64,000 bases of DNA from Apostichopus japonicus. Taxonomy: Eukaryota; Echinodermata; Holothuroidea; Aspidochirotida; Stichopodidae. Positions 1-10,560 of the stretch are shown here, in pieces (position 1 is the stretch's first letter; every line of letters begins with the position of its first letter). The DNA lies in NCBI RefSeq assembly GCF_037975245.1, contig NC_092580.1, positions 34,257,001 through 34,321,000 of the forward strand. The letters are read 5' to 3'. Below the pieces are notes generated by a model. It was not told the origin of the DNA. It made no database searches and saw only the letters and a list, made by a program, of their open reading frames with translations. Made by a program: the position numbers and the translations under genes.

Positions 1-206
1 CACCTTTATGTTCCATTAAAGTTTAGGTACTTCGGTTCCAATGTAACATTTGATGGATCTTCTCGGTGAGGCCTCCAGGCCGGAATTGTAATTGTGAGTT
101 TCAATATTTATTATTATGATCTTTGTACAAACACGAGACAAACAACTTCGTTGCATGGTCAGTCACGTGGTTGGGTTTACTTTCTTCAATCACATATGGC
201 CATCCT

Positions 207-1463
207 TCAGTTAGCGGTAAACCGCTTTCCTGGTGTATAGCCATACTTTGCTATCCATGCTTTACTGCTGCAACCTTTACAACCTCCCAGCCAGGAAGAC
301 CCGTACAAGTCGAACGTTTCCTTCTTCTCTGGGACTCCATTTTGTAGAAAATCCATCAACAAACAAGCCGACTTGTTATATACAATTCTCCTATCAAGAT
401 ATTCTGTTTGACTGACGGTTCCAAACTTTTTCCATTTAAAGAAGGAGTTATACAAAACAGAGTTATTTGCTACTCTTTGTAAGTAGGTAGCAAGGTCTTG
501 CATCGAATTAAAGTCATCCACATGGATAAAAGAATTTGGCGGTCCTAACCTTTTGTAGTCCTCTTTCTTTGCCCCAATAACCACAGGGATACTCACACCT
601 GTGCTAAGCACTTTCCAAAACTTTTCAGAAATATATTCTTCACAGCAACTATTTTCGAAGGCTAAAATAAACATGTAGTCTCGTTGTAGCCATCCACATT
701 CTGAGGAACGTCGTTCACATTTAGGTGTCATGTTACCACATTTTCCGAACCTGTCAATGGGCATGTATTCCGCCAGATCCTTCACGAACTTAGTGCGATC
801 CCAAGAAATAGTATAACAGTGACTGGACATCCACATGGCAAACTTGTGGTGCAACTTATGATAATCCACGTCGATTTCGTCATCGTTAAAGGTAGCGTAG
901 GGTTTGTAACGGCCATAAGGTACTGAAATATCCGATTTGGAATGGTAAGTGTATGTAACGTTAAATATATTCCTTCCAATGTTGTACTGTTTGGGCGGAA
1001 TGTAGTCCATTGTTGTTAATGGGCTTTCGTCGGTAGTAAATACCCATATTTGTCGTGGTGTTCGCTTCGCTAGCAATCTCTTCCACAAGCTTTTGTCTTT
1101 TAAACCACCGGCGAATATAACCACTTTCGATCTCCTAAATTTAGAGGAATTTATATCTGCTCTCTGAAAATTAACAATTCCATTCTGACAGTCGTATCTT
1201 TTTGGTACCATATTTTGGTTAAGCCAAAATGCTCGCAAACTGAACCACGTCCACAGATGTGTCCGATTCTTATGTTGGGTCCGATTTGAAACATTTATTG
1301 ATCGATCACCAGTCGATAAATCAGTTTCAGAATTCCGAACGGCAAAGCTTGCAAACGTTCTCGAATTATAACCTCCCATTTTATTTGAAAATGTAAGAAT
1401 AACACAGGCTAAAACTGATATTATAACAAAGAACAGTGATTGCATTACTTTGTAGGGCACCAT
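207..1463 (-). CDS. alpha-1,3-fucosyltransferase (GT10 family), type II Golgi protein
   Basis: Predicted to transfer fucose from GDP-fucose to N-acetylglucosamine-containing glycans in the Golgi lumen. The single exon encodes 418 residues from the first ATG (1463). The open frame continues upstream to about 1640 without an ATG, so that part is read as 5' UTR or an upstream splice. A short cytoplasmic start and one hydrophobic anchor (residues 8-24) give type II topology, followed by a Ser/Asn-rich stem with several N-glycosylation sequons. The diagnostic GT10 signature is present: FAFENS-type motif (F269-E-N-S272), then Y-I-S-E-K (to K281) and I-P-V-V-I-G (292-297). Upstream are W-V-F-T-T-D-E-S-P and a conserved P-Y-G-R-Y segment typical of FUT3-7/9 relatives. 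The length is slightly above the usual 360-400. The C-terminal tail of about 35 residues is Cys- and Gly-rich and is not part of the core fold I know. Acceptor linkage (Lewis x or other) cannot be told from sequence. Confidence 0.9.
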   Translation of the reverse strand: MVPYKVMQSLFFVIISVLACVILTFSNKMGGYNSRTFASFAVRNSETDLSTGDRSINVSNRTQHKNRTHLWTWFSLRAFWLNQNMVPKRYDCQNGIVNFQRADINSSKFRRSKVVIFAGGLKDKSLWKRLLAKRTPRQIWVFTTDESPLTTMDYIPPKQYNIGRNIFNVTYTYHSKSDISVPYGRYKPYATFNDDEIDVDYHKLHHKFAMWMSSHCYTISWDRTKFVKDLAEYMPIDRFGKCGNMTPKCERRSSECGWLQRDYMFILAFENSCCEEYISEKFWKVLSTGVSIPVVIGAKKEDYKRLGPPNSFIHVDDFNSMQDLATYLQRVANNSVLYNSFFKWKKFGTVSQTEYLDRRIVYNKSACLLMDFLQNGVPEKKETFDLYGSSWLGGCKGCSSKAWIAKYGYTPGKRFTAN

Positions 1464-2040
1464 GATTCCGTTTGTCACGTTGAAGATTACATACAAGGCT
1501 AGAATTAGGCAGACAACCTGCGCTGATAGAGGTGCACGCAAACTGTGTGGAATCAATGACTCATAACGGTGGTCGATACCCACAATGGTAGTTATTATTG
1601 TGCAATTGTATAAATATATAATAAAACTGGAACTATTCAATGCTCACAAAAGTATTGACAATGCAATTGTAAAGGTTTATGACTGTGTACTATCACGTTA
1701 TTCTTTGAAGGCATGTAGGCTGCTACTACTGAAGAGAATTGAACATAGAGAACGCATGTTGGTTGTATGTAAGGTTGTAATCGTCTGCACGAATATCACT
1801 AGCTGATTGAACATGTTGGTATTGGCCATATATATATATATAGGCTTATATCGTTAGGCTCGTAATACCTAGGCCCCCTTGTGGTCATGGAGAGTCCATC
1901 TTTTCGAGATAATCATGGTGTATCTCGAGATAATTCCGTGCATACGTACGTAAGTACGTACGTTAGGTTTGACGTGATATATGATAACGGATCGCGTAGC
2001 CTATATCATGCATGTCAATCATATATGTTGGTAAATCCCA
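1464..2040. other. Intergenic stretch upstream of the fucosyltransferase
   Basis: No gene seen. 1464-1640 stays open in the fucosyltransferase frame and encodes a second hydrophobic stretch but lacks an ATG. A short TA run lies at 1831-1844. A cluster of small palindromes (TCTCGAGATAA types near 1905-1935, CGTACGTA types near 1944-1966) resembles the TCTCGAGAT repeats at 2.9-3.0 kb. Confidence 0.4.
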
Positions 2041-2499
2041 ATGAACAAGGTGGCTGATCTCCTAATTGTGACCATCTGGGCAAAACTGGTCACGACTTAC
2101 AAAGATATCCGGTTAATGTTCGCCCAGTGTCATAACATTGTGATAAGTGAAAGACATACCAAAGGGAAATTAACACGTAGTAAACCTTGGGCGCAGACAC
2201 TGATGACCGATTTTGTTAGATTCATTTCAGAGAGGTCGATAAGTTCAGAGCAGTTATATGGATATAGGATGATACATACAAAATGCTATGATGGTGGATT
2301 TCGTGTAAAGCAAGAAGATGTTCGTTTGATTCTTTAACAACTTGACCCTGAAGAAGTACAATGCAGGAAAGGAAGACTCCTTAGGAGACGCATATTATGC
2401 AAGAGGGCCAAATTATATATGACATGTGGACGATGGATATTCAAGAAAACTTATATGGCTCAAAGTGTATCATACCAACAACGATCCACGGTTAATATT
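2041..2499 (+). pseudogene. Decayed integrase-like (rve/DDE-type) gene fragment
   Basis: The frame starting at 2041 resembles the region before the catalytic core of integrase-core proteins found in many copies in marine invertebrate and fish genomes: G-Y-R-M-I-H, then G-F-R-V-K-Q-E-D-V-R. It hits TAA at 2335. Beyond that, the same frame reads LDPEEVQCRKGRLLRRR. A +1 shift then gives A-R-G-P-N-Y-I-stop-H-V-D, with TGA at 2420 where the family has Trp, and then D-G-Y-S-R-K-L-I-W-L-K-V. Compared with the family order (G-P-N-Y-x-W-H-x-D-G ... I-D-G-Y-S-R-K), the segment between the two D-G motifs is missing. It is therefore a dead copy with two stops, one frameshift and an internal deletion. Family assignment is from memory of the motif order. 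Confidence 0.6.
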
Positions 2500-2513
2500 G
2501 GGGGGGGGGGGGG
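2500..2513 (+). repeat. Poly-G tract
   Basis: A run of 14 G abuts the 3' end of the integrase remnant. It is one of many G/C homopolymers in the window. Confidence 0.9.
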
Positions 2514-2884
2514 TTCTTGAAGTAGTTATGGAATGTGAAGGGTGCTCTTCTGTGGTACGTGCTCACCGTGGTGCACGTAATATGCACTGAATATGCACTG
2601 AATATGCTGAATATGCAATAAATATGCACGTATCCTTGATTTCAGAGAATTTGTTATTACATCAGATCTGCACCTTGTTCAGCAGTGACAACTTACGTTA
2701 CTGTTGCTGTCGTATTGCTATTTTTTTATCAGCCTTGGATTTCAGACAGTTACATTATCCATTTCACTTTGGATTACTAAATTAATACATTATTCATATG
2801 AATTTGAAAATTCTCAGTTAATTTGCTGAAGGTACTCCAAATACATTGAACGCAACCGTGCCTACGACCACGTTCCCTTATCAT

Positions 2885-3035
2885 AAATCTCAAGAAAAAT
2901 TAGCTCGAGATAAAATATTGTTTCAGATTAAGTATGATCTCGAGATAAAATATTATCTCAGATGAAATATGATCTCGAGTTAAATATTATCTCAAATTAA
3001 ATATGATCTCGAGATAAAATATTATCTTGGGATAA
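2885..3035. repeat. Degenerate ~39-bp tandem repeat built on TCTCGAGATAA palindromes
   Basis: About four units each pair a palindromic ATCTCGAGAT core with AAATATTATCTC/AAATATGATCTC arms. Related single motifs occur at 1905-1935. It may be the terminal or subterminal part of an uncharacterised element. No clear target duplication was found. Confidence 0.6.
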
Positions 3036-4850
3036 TTAAGCGCAGTACAGTAGCAGCCGGGAAGCTATAGCTGAGTCACGTATGAGATTGTGGGTCATGC
3101 GAGGTCAAAGGTGCTTTTGGGAATCTGCAATTGTTTTACCTGTATTACGAAGTACGCTTTTGACATTTTGTATCATTAATGTATGATAGCTCTTGAGATC
3201 TGTGAGTTTACTCGATTCGCAGTCGATGGCATTTCACAAAGATTCAAAACTGTACAGCGCCATCATTTTTGCCCAGTCTATTTCACCGCCAATGTTATAA
3301 CAGAGAGGTGGGACTTCACAACACAACAGGCCTATATTGCCGCTCCATTGATAAAAACACCCTACAACAAACTAACATGACAAGATCGTAATAGTGCCTT
3401 CTATGGATGTTATACCTTTTCTTTGGGTTGGGCGGAGAGGAGTAGGGGGGGGGGGTCGGATAGAGACAAAGAAATAGCACACATTGTTCACATACGAACA
3501 CATCACAAAAATCCGTTTTACGTGTTTACTGTGCTGTTTATGAAAGACCTACGCCTGAGGCTTGGAGTTAGAACGTTTACGACTGACTTACTCAGCAATT
3601 CTAATTATTTCCTTATTATATAAGGAAATGTATATTTATTACATATATATGTTTCATGTAGGCCTCTCAGTTCATTGTTAGCCCATAGGCTTAGCCAATA
3701 TCAGTCCCCAATTTTTGTTGGAAGTGTTACCTTCTAAAAGATAATATCTCAAAATAAAGAATGTGATTTGCACGGCCTGCGAAGTGCCATTTCCGGCAAT
3801 CTGGGATGCATTTTTGGCAAAAATGTTCCTGCTACTCGGCTCGCAAACTGACGGTGGCGCCCAGCCACTAAAAATTTCTTAAAAGAGGCCCTAGTATATA
3901 CGCACATCAAAGCATCACTATGTAACATTTGGACGATAATTAATGTTTTTCGATGTTCCTCAACTGCCCCTTGGGATTCTTCAAAGGCTACGCCCCTGGT
4001 GTATCTTTATTTCAAAGGGTTTTATGTTTCACTTGTCACAGGTTACCCCACCCGATGAAGGCAATTTGCGCCAGGGCGCTCGCGGTCACTCCTTCAGTTT
4101 TATCCAAGTCCGCCCCCCCCCCCCACACTTTCAATTGGGATAGATGCCGCTGATCAATAGATCAATTCGATTACTACCTAGATGCTTAACAACAGCACTA
4201 ACACCTATCCACGGTACGGATGTGTTCGACCGCCAACATAATATACCTATCTCTGCTTGGGGACACCAAACGAACTTCACCGGTAAAACAATGCCAATTA
4301 TAACTGAGCATTGTTATCAATTTTGTGTATAGACAATGAACTCATTATGTTGAATTCCAACCAACCAATCAGAGATCGCTTGTAAGTGATACGTGTATCA
4401 TAATGCACTATTGTATATTTATCACTGTATCGTGTTTCCTTTGTGAAGGAAAGCGAACGACAGAGTCATGAACCAGGAAACAAACAACGTGTTATCAATT
4501 AATTCTATATAGTATGTTTGACTTTGAGAAATCATCTTTACCTCGAAACAAAGGATAATAAACTTGAGAAATTCTCTGTATACTTAACTGGCATTTAGTA
4601 AAATAAGCTTCACAAGCAAGCAGTCGTGCCCTAACAGGTATGTGGAAGAGACTCGGGAAATGTAACACATTTACATGAACACGAAAGGGGACTGCTTGGG
4701 GTGAGAAATAGTAAGTATGGAAATGAGAATAACCAAAACATAACTACAGCCCAAGCATCGAGGAAGACTCCAACGTCGTTAGTGTGGAGAGTATTCCGTT
4801 TATAACAAACTACAACTAAGGCCCTCCTGGCCTACCCATACAGACATCAG
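3036..4850. other. Intergenic DNA, no gene recognised; one transposon module copy
   Basis: Small open frames here have no recognisable domains and overlap G/C homopolymers (G run 3447-3456, C run 4108-4121). The only recognisable content is a copy of a dispersed module at about 3770-3870 (see that entry). Confidence 0.5.
3770..3872 (-). mobile_element. Fragment of dispersed ~150-bp transposon module
   Basis: This shares GCCATTTCCGGCAATCTG followed by a ...GGTGGCGC... segment with copies at 13545-13680 (same orientation) and 21615-21775 and 48520-48657 (opposite orientation). This copy is the most diverged and both ends are lost. Confidence 0.6.
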
Positions 4851-5094
4851 CCCACTACACTCCACCAACCCACCACAACCAATCCCACTACACTCCACCA
4901 ACCCACCACAACCAATCCCACTACACTCCACCAACCCACCACAACCAATCCCACTACACTCCACCAACCCACCACAACCAATCCCACTACACTCCACCAA
5001 CCCACCACAACCAATCCCACTACACTCCACCAACCCACCACAACCAATCCCACTACACTCCACCAACCCACCACAACCAATCCCACTACACTCC
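4851..5094 (+). repeat. Minisatellite, 33-bp unit, ~7.4 copies
   Basis: Nearly perfect tandem copies of a C/A-rich 33-mer beginning CCCACTACACTCCACCAACC. Because 33 is a multiple of three, it leaves open frames on the minus strand (GLVVVGWWSVV repeats). These have no start context or flanking coding sequence, so I do not call a gene. Confidence 0.95.
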
Positions 5095-6421
5095 CTGCGT
5101 TTCAACAGGTTGACAACCCTCTTTCTGTGATGATATAACCTGTTACTATATATAAAAACCACCAAGCATTGCGGTTAAACTTAACCTCATACCAAAAATA
5201 AACTAACTTGCATTCTCCGATATTGACATATTACCCCGAATGTTTGCTTGATTTATTGTGGCAATACGGTTCCTTCATAAAATACTGAACTAAAATAAAA
5301 ATCCCACATATGTTTTCCACATCACGGGGTCAAACAGTTCTGCCACATAATGTTATAATCGTTTATTTCTGGGAATGGCGGCGCAGGATCCCCTGTATCG
5401 CAATAGCAAATAGTTTACTCATAGACAGAATGTCACGTTGCCGGGAGAATGTTTTGAAAACGGGAAAAGAGTATCAGTACAGAAGATCTACTTTATTGTC
5501 CAGCATTTCAGCGTTAGTTCGTGTAGTTGTTATTTATTAATGCTATGTCATTAAGGAAGCATTGACACCATTGCTCCCATAGTTTCTGTTTCAATCAGTT
5601 GTTTCTAAGCACAATGCATGCATGTGTAAAGCTAAAGGCGTCAAAATAACTAACACACCCACGTGAAACTTATATTTTATTAACGGCTCTCTACATACTC
5701 AATCTTGACGAGCAGACCTCCGTACGTTAGCCGAAGCAGTGGGAAGTTGACTTCAATCTAAGCTTTGTTAAGATTAGTGGAAAGTGGTTGTAATTTAAGA
5801 GATTCTGAGATGGTATGAACAAAATATCCTATCCTAACCAAGCTTGAATTAGACCAATCGCACTGTCTGAAGCGCCTCAATAATAGAAGAAACACTGCGC
5901 ATGCTCTTCGGCACAAGTTGAGGGTTGGAAATAGAATTGAATGGACTTACAGGATATTTTGTTTCAGCGCTGTTAGGCTCTTTGCCAGGGTTATATGCAA
6001 GATGCTCGAGTATCCAGAATCATTGTACAGGATGCTGGTTTGAGCGTAAACACACACATAGTGTCAACTCTAAAACTTGGGCAACTCAAGTCGTATCGAG
6101 AGGTCTTTACTGGCAACAAGAGAGCGTTCAATGGTTCTAAACCTTTTGAAGAGATTCAGTGACTTAATTGGGTAGAATTCAAATCATGTTTGTTTTAGCA
6201 CACACTTTTAAAATGTAATTGATTTTTCCCACGGAAGAAGAGGAGCGGATTTAACCATATACAACATTTTAACAGAAGTTATTTCGCTTTTGGAAGAGCA
6301 GAACTGGATTTAAATGTTGCATATTTGTGAATCGCGTTTTTGAGGTTTCTTTCATTTAATACAACTGTTCTTACACATATACAGTCTTGTTTATGCAGTG
6401 GATGTAATAACTATTGCCGGT
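5095..6421. other. Intergenic region upstream of the GPCR
   Basis: No gene recognised. Just before the GPCR start, a CAG at 6396-6398 follows a T-rich stretch and could be a splice acceptor for a 5' UTR exon. This is not provable here. Confidence 0.35.
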
Positions 6422-7633
6422 ATGGAGTTCAATTGCACACTTTTGACTACCACCGAGGAAGTTGATCCAGTTGAAGATATTGCAATTAACCGTGGATTTC
6501 GATTAATCCTAGTGGAGATAACCGGGGCTTTGTGTATTGTTCTAAATTCTCTAAACATCGCGGTGTTACGCAAAGCACCCCACTGTTTCGGTGAAAGTAC
6601 CACGTTATTGTTTACTACCCTCGCTGTAGTGGACCTGTCTACTGGAGTCATCATTATGTTTTCGGAGATATTTTACGTTCTTACGGAAATACCAAACAAG
6701 TATCCTGAGTTTTGTGTTCTCATATATCCTTTGATCGTTCTCTTTGGAATTCTCTCCGCTATGTTACTTGCCTGTCTTAGTTTCGATAAACTCATCGCCA
6801 TTACTCGCCCTCTGCGTTATTCGCAGATTGTTACGCAAAAGCGCGTCAAATTTGTGGTTGTGGGAGTGGTGCTACTCAGTGCTATGAACATGATAGGATA
6901 CTGGACGTTAATTCTCCGCGATTCCTCGGAAATCATGTACTTCCATCAAAAATCCTTATACTGCAGAATGCACATGGAAGAAAGTAACGGAGACCGTTCC
7001 AATGCCATAACTCTGCTTCAAACATTTGGTTTCATATGTATGTTATTGCCTTTAATTATTGTAACGTATGTCAATCTGCGCCTGTTGTTCATTGTGTACC
7101 AACACAACAGACGTCAGTCGATAGCACCATTCGCAACTTCCAGGGGACAAATACGCAAAAGTGCTACCTCAATGACGCTGGTTAATGGAGGTAGCAGCCC
7201 GAGAGGTAGTCCCTGCTGTAGTCCTGACCCCAACAGGAGAGAATCGTCAATGCACCCCCCACCCTCGGAATCACGAACAACTGGAAAGGACAGACGGACA
7301 AGTTCTCGTGTTAGCTTGGCATTACTTAATTTAAAGGCCTTACGCAAGCATCGTGAATCGAACGTGAGCGTCGGTACCCACCAACGAAGGTCCCATTACA
7401 AGGGCTTAAGGACCGTACTTGTTATGGTCATAGCGTATTATCTAGCTTGGATGCCACTATTGGTTGATGTCTGTATAAATATTATTTTAAATAACGCTAC
7501 ATCGGCCACTCTAGAGTTTGTGACTTTCTTTATGGCATATTCAAACAGTTGGTGGAATGCTTTGGTGTATTTGCTAATGAACAGTGCCTATCGTGCAGCT
7601 GCATACAGAATAATCAGATGTGATCGATACTAG
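6422..7633 (+). CDS. Class A (rhodopsin-like) G-protein-coupled receptor, amine/adenosine-receptor-like, orphan
   Basis: A seven-transmembrane plasma-membrane receptor of 403 residues from the first ATG (6422). The frame extends to 6398 only via a GTG. Residue N4 is a glycosylation sequon. TM1 is about 27-50. TM2 has L-A-V-V-D71. TM3 begins at C98 (partner for the usual extracellular disulfide) and ends F-D122-K123-L-I-A-I-T-R-P-L-R-Y, so the DRY Arg is replaced by Lys. Intracellular loop 3 (about 227-340) is long, basic and Ser/Pro-rich, with many potential kinase sites. TM6 keeps the W-x-P toggle (A-W-M-P). TM7 has N379-A-L-V-Y383 in place of NPxxY, followed by a short tail ending C-D-R-Y. 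The coding region is intronless. The ligand cannot be predicted. The context around TM7 (N-S-W-W-N-A-L-V-Y) is closest in style to biogenic-amine and adenosine receptors. The frame is intact and it is probably functional. Confidence 0.9.
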   Translation: MEFNCTLLTTTEEVDPVEDIAINRGFRLILVEITGALCIVLNSLNIAVLRKAPHCFGESTTLLFTTLAVVDLSTGVIIMFSEIFYVLTEIPNKYPEFCVLIYPLIVLFGILSAMLLACLSFDKLIAITRPLRYSQIVTQKRVKFVVVGVVLLSAMNMIGYWTLILRDSSEIMYFHQKSLYCRMHMEESNGDRSNAITLLQTFGFICMLLPLIIVTYVNLRLLFIVYQHNRRQSIAPFATSRGQIRKSATSMTLVNGGSSPRGSPCCSPDPNRRESSMHPPPSESRTTGKDRRTSSRVSLALLNLKALRKHRESNVSVGTHQRRSHYKGLRTVLVMVIAYYLAWMPLLVDVCINIILNNATSATLEFVTFFMAYSNSWWNALVYLLMNSAYRAAAYRIIRCDRY

Positions 7634-8480
7634 ATCCAGACATACATTATATCTTCTTGTCGAACTAAATCGATCAATTTATCGGAAGGAACGAGGGAGG
7701 AAAAAGGAACATGTTTAACTAGTTTGAATCAGTTGAGAATTTACTGTCGTTAAATCATAGTCAAGTGAAAGAATGAAAAAAAACGTTTGAGTTCCGTTTC
7801 TCTGTTCATTGTGACTTTTTCTTTTTAATTTCATTTTCAAGAGAAATCACCTTGGAACATTCATATGATATGATGAATGACTGGAATGTTCGTTTTGGCG
7901 GAAGCTAGTGTTTATGTTAATACTACAGATTACGATTCCCTGTGTCATCAATTCCAGTAACTTGTCCATCACAAAACGGTGGTTGAACTTAACGGATCAA
8001 CAACGAATGGAATCTGATACCGATAAACATTTCACAAGTTTGCAATCAATTGTGACTTTGTCAACTTATCATTTGAGACAAATACGTGGGGTTTTAATAT
8101 TCGGTGGAGTTTTTCGTTACCTTTGAGTAGTTAAAGAAACAAAATTCTTATGTCAAAATGATTTCTATCCAGTTTGGTGAATGTGCTTCAGATGTATCTA
8201 GGGTCATGTAACTCGTATACGTGAAGATTTGGTTTATTAGAAGCAATAACTTCGCGTCCCCAACTCATTCCCTAAGGGCTGACCATTTATAACTGTTGAT
8301 GAGTATCCAGAGACTGTCTACTCATTTAACTATATGCATATAAGTTAGCAATCATATAGTTTGGCATTCCGAAGGAAACATGTGCAATATTAACGATCTT
8401 ATTTTTCTTTTAGTAAACTAAATAACAGTAAACTTAACTATAGGGATAAAGTAAAGGAACATGAATCATTGGTTATAGTG
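7634..8480. other. Region downstream of the GPCR
   Basis: It probably includes the receptor 3' UTR. No further gene, repeat family or RNA recognised. Confidence 0.4.
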
Positions 8481-8730
8481 GTACCAAGTTGTACCTAGTT
8501 GTACCAAGTTGTACCAAGTTGTACATAGTTGTACATAGTTGTACATAGTTGTACCAAGTTGTACCTAGTTGCACAAAGTTGTACCAAGTTGTACCTAGTT
8601 GTACCTAGTTGTACCAAGTTGTACCAAGTTGTACCAAGTTGTACATAGTTGTACCAAGTTGTACATAGTTGTACCAAGTTGTACATAGTTGTACATAGTT
8701 GTACCAAGTTGTACATAGTTGTACCAAGTT
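8481..8730 (+). repeat. Decamer minisatellite, exactly 25 copies of GTACNNAGTT
   Basis: The array is 250 bp without any indel. Units are GTACCAAGTT, GTACATAGTT or GTACCTAGTT, varying almost only at positions 5-6. One unit is GCACAAAGTT. A GTAC palindrome recurs every 10 bp, close to one helical turn. Open frames across it are artefacts. Confidence 0.97.
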
Positions 8731-9665
8731 TCAGTGAAGTTGACATTATTCGTTGTTTAAGACTATGGAGTTGTGAACACAAGGTTTGTCAAAACGTTGA
8801 GATGAATACCATGCGACTTGCTATAACCTTTCCAAAATTACTTAAATATTGCTTAATTATATTACTTAAGTATTTTGGGGGACTTTGTTGTGGCCATTCT
8901 TATTCTGATCCCTTCAAAAGAAATTCTGTGGTTTCGTTAAAATTAATTTTGAGGAATATAGTATGGATGTGGGGGGGGGGCGATGCGTGCCGGAGGGGAA
9001 ACTGCCAAACGACTCGAAAGTATATATTTCTTAATATGAAGAATGCACAGCGCAATCGGCAGCTGTGGATGTGTTCAGTTTTGGTACTAACGGCAATTGG
9101 AGGAGGGGGGGGGGGGGAATAAGGGTTTAGTAAAGAAAATGAGGAGGGGTTGATGTTCCTTTTTAGGCAATCTTTCGTTATGATAGTCCTACGAGACACG
9201 GGATTTTAAACGGCTCTTTGTTAAGCTGGACTTAGCTGAATGGAAACGTTTATTCCGAACCTTACTGGAATAGGTAGAATGTGAACATAAAACTTACTTT
9301 ATTTTTTATATTTTCATATCTTTGGTGTATTTTGCTCTTAATTGTCATTCAGTTGCGGTCTGTTATAATACAGGGGATGGAGTTGTAAAATATGACTTCG
9401 CGTATATTCATAAATCCATGTCACTTGTGCAAAATACAGAGTGCACTTGGTCGGGTACGGGGTTGGTGACAGGTTGGTATATAACCTCCCCACTCGCCTG
9501 ACTAAAATGGCAACATTCATCAACTGTGTCTCCAGATATGGGCAACCCGATAATATTGGTTTCACATAGCTAGTCCCCAGAATCTCCTTTAAAATTGTCT
9601 TTGAAATAGAGTGCTCAAATATTCACTGGAAAACTTACCAAACTAAGTCCAACTTGGCTTCACTG
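8731..9665. other. Intergenic DNA between two minisatellites
   Basis: No gene recognised. G runs at about 8971-8980 and 9105-9117 create meaningless Gly/Pro-rich frames. Confidence 0.4.
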
Positions 9666-10560
9666 ATTGATCCAAACAACACGCGGACAGCATGACTTTG
9701 TAACATAGTTCATACTTCATAGGTCCAAACAGCACGCGGACAGCATGACTTTGTAACATAGTTCATACTTCATTGGTCCAAACAACACGCGGACAGCATG
9801 ACTTTGTAACATAGTTCATACTCCATTGGTCCAAACAACACGCGGACAGCATGACTTTGTAACATAGTTCATACTCCATTGGTCCAAACAGCACGCGGAC
9901 AGCATGACTTTGTACCATAGTTCATACTTCATTGGTCCAAAAAAAAAACGCGGACAGCATGACTTTGTAACATAGTTCATACTTCATTGGTCCAAACAAC
10001 ACGCGGGCAGCATGACTTTGTAACATAGTTCATAGTTCATTGGTCCAAACAACACGCGGACAGCATGACTTTGTAACATAGTTCATACTCCATTAGTCCA
10101 AACAGCACGCGGACAGCATGACTTTGTAACATAGTTCATACTTCATTGGTCCAAAAAAAAAAACGCGGACAGCATGACTTTGTAACATAGTTCATACTTC
10201 ATTGGTCCAAACAACACGCGGACAGCATGACTTTGTAACATAGTTCATACTTCATTGGTCCCAAAAAAAACGCGGACAGCATGACTTTGTAACATAGTTC
10301 ATACTCCATTGGTCCAAACAGCACGCGGACAGCATGACTTTGTAACATAGTTCATACTTCATTGGTCCAAAAAAAAAAACGCGGACAGCATGACTTTGTA
10401 ACATAGTTCATAGTTCATCGGTCCAAACAGCACGCGGACAGCATTACTTTGTAACATAGTTCATACTTCGTAGATCCAACCGACACGCGAACAGAATAAC
10501 TTTGTAACATAGTTCATACTTCATTGGTCAACAAAAAACGCGGACAGCATGACTTTGTAA
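9666..10560 (+). repeat. Minisatellite, ~53-bp unit, ~17 copies
   Basis: The units carry CGCGGACAGCATGACTTTGT followed by AACATAGTTCATACTTCATTGG. Most are 53 bp. Several replace the segment before ACGCGG with a run of A of varying length (8 to 11), which changes the period. Edge copies (first, last three) are the most diverged. Confidence 0.95.

Noticed and set aside
1464-1640. N-terminal extension of the fucosyltransferase
   Set aside because: The frame is open but has no ATG, and the ATG at 1463 gives a standard type II anchor.
4800-5165. Minus-strand open frames with GLVVVGWWSVV or CSGIGCGGLVE repeats as a repeat protein
   Set aside because: They are produced by the 33-bp minisatellite, which is open in more than one frame; no splice signals or unique coding sequence adjoin it.
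6398-6421. GTG start for the GPCR at 6398
   Set aside because: Animal genes start at ATG; the first in-frame ATG is 6422 and leaves a complete receptor.
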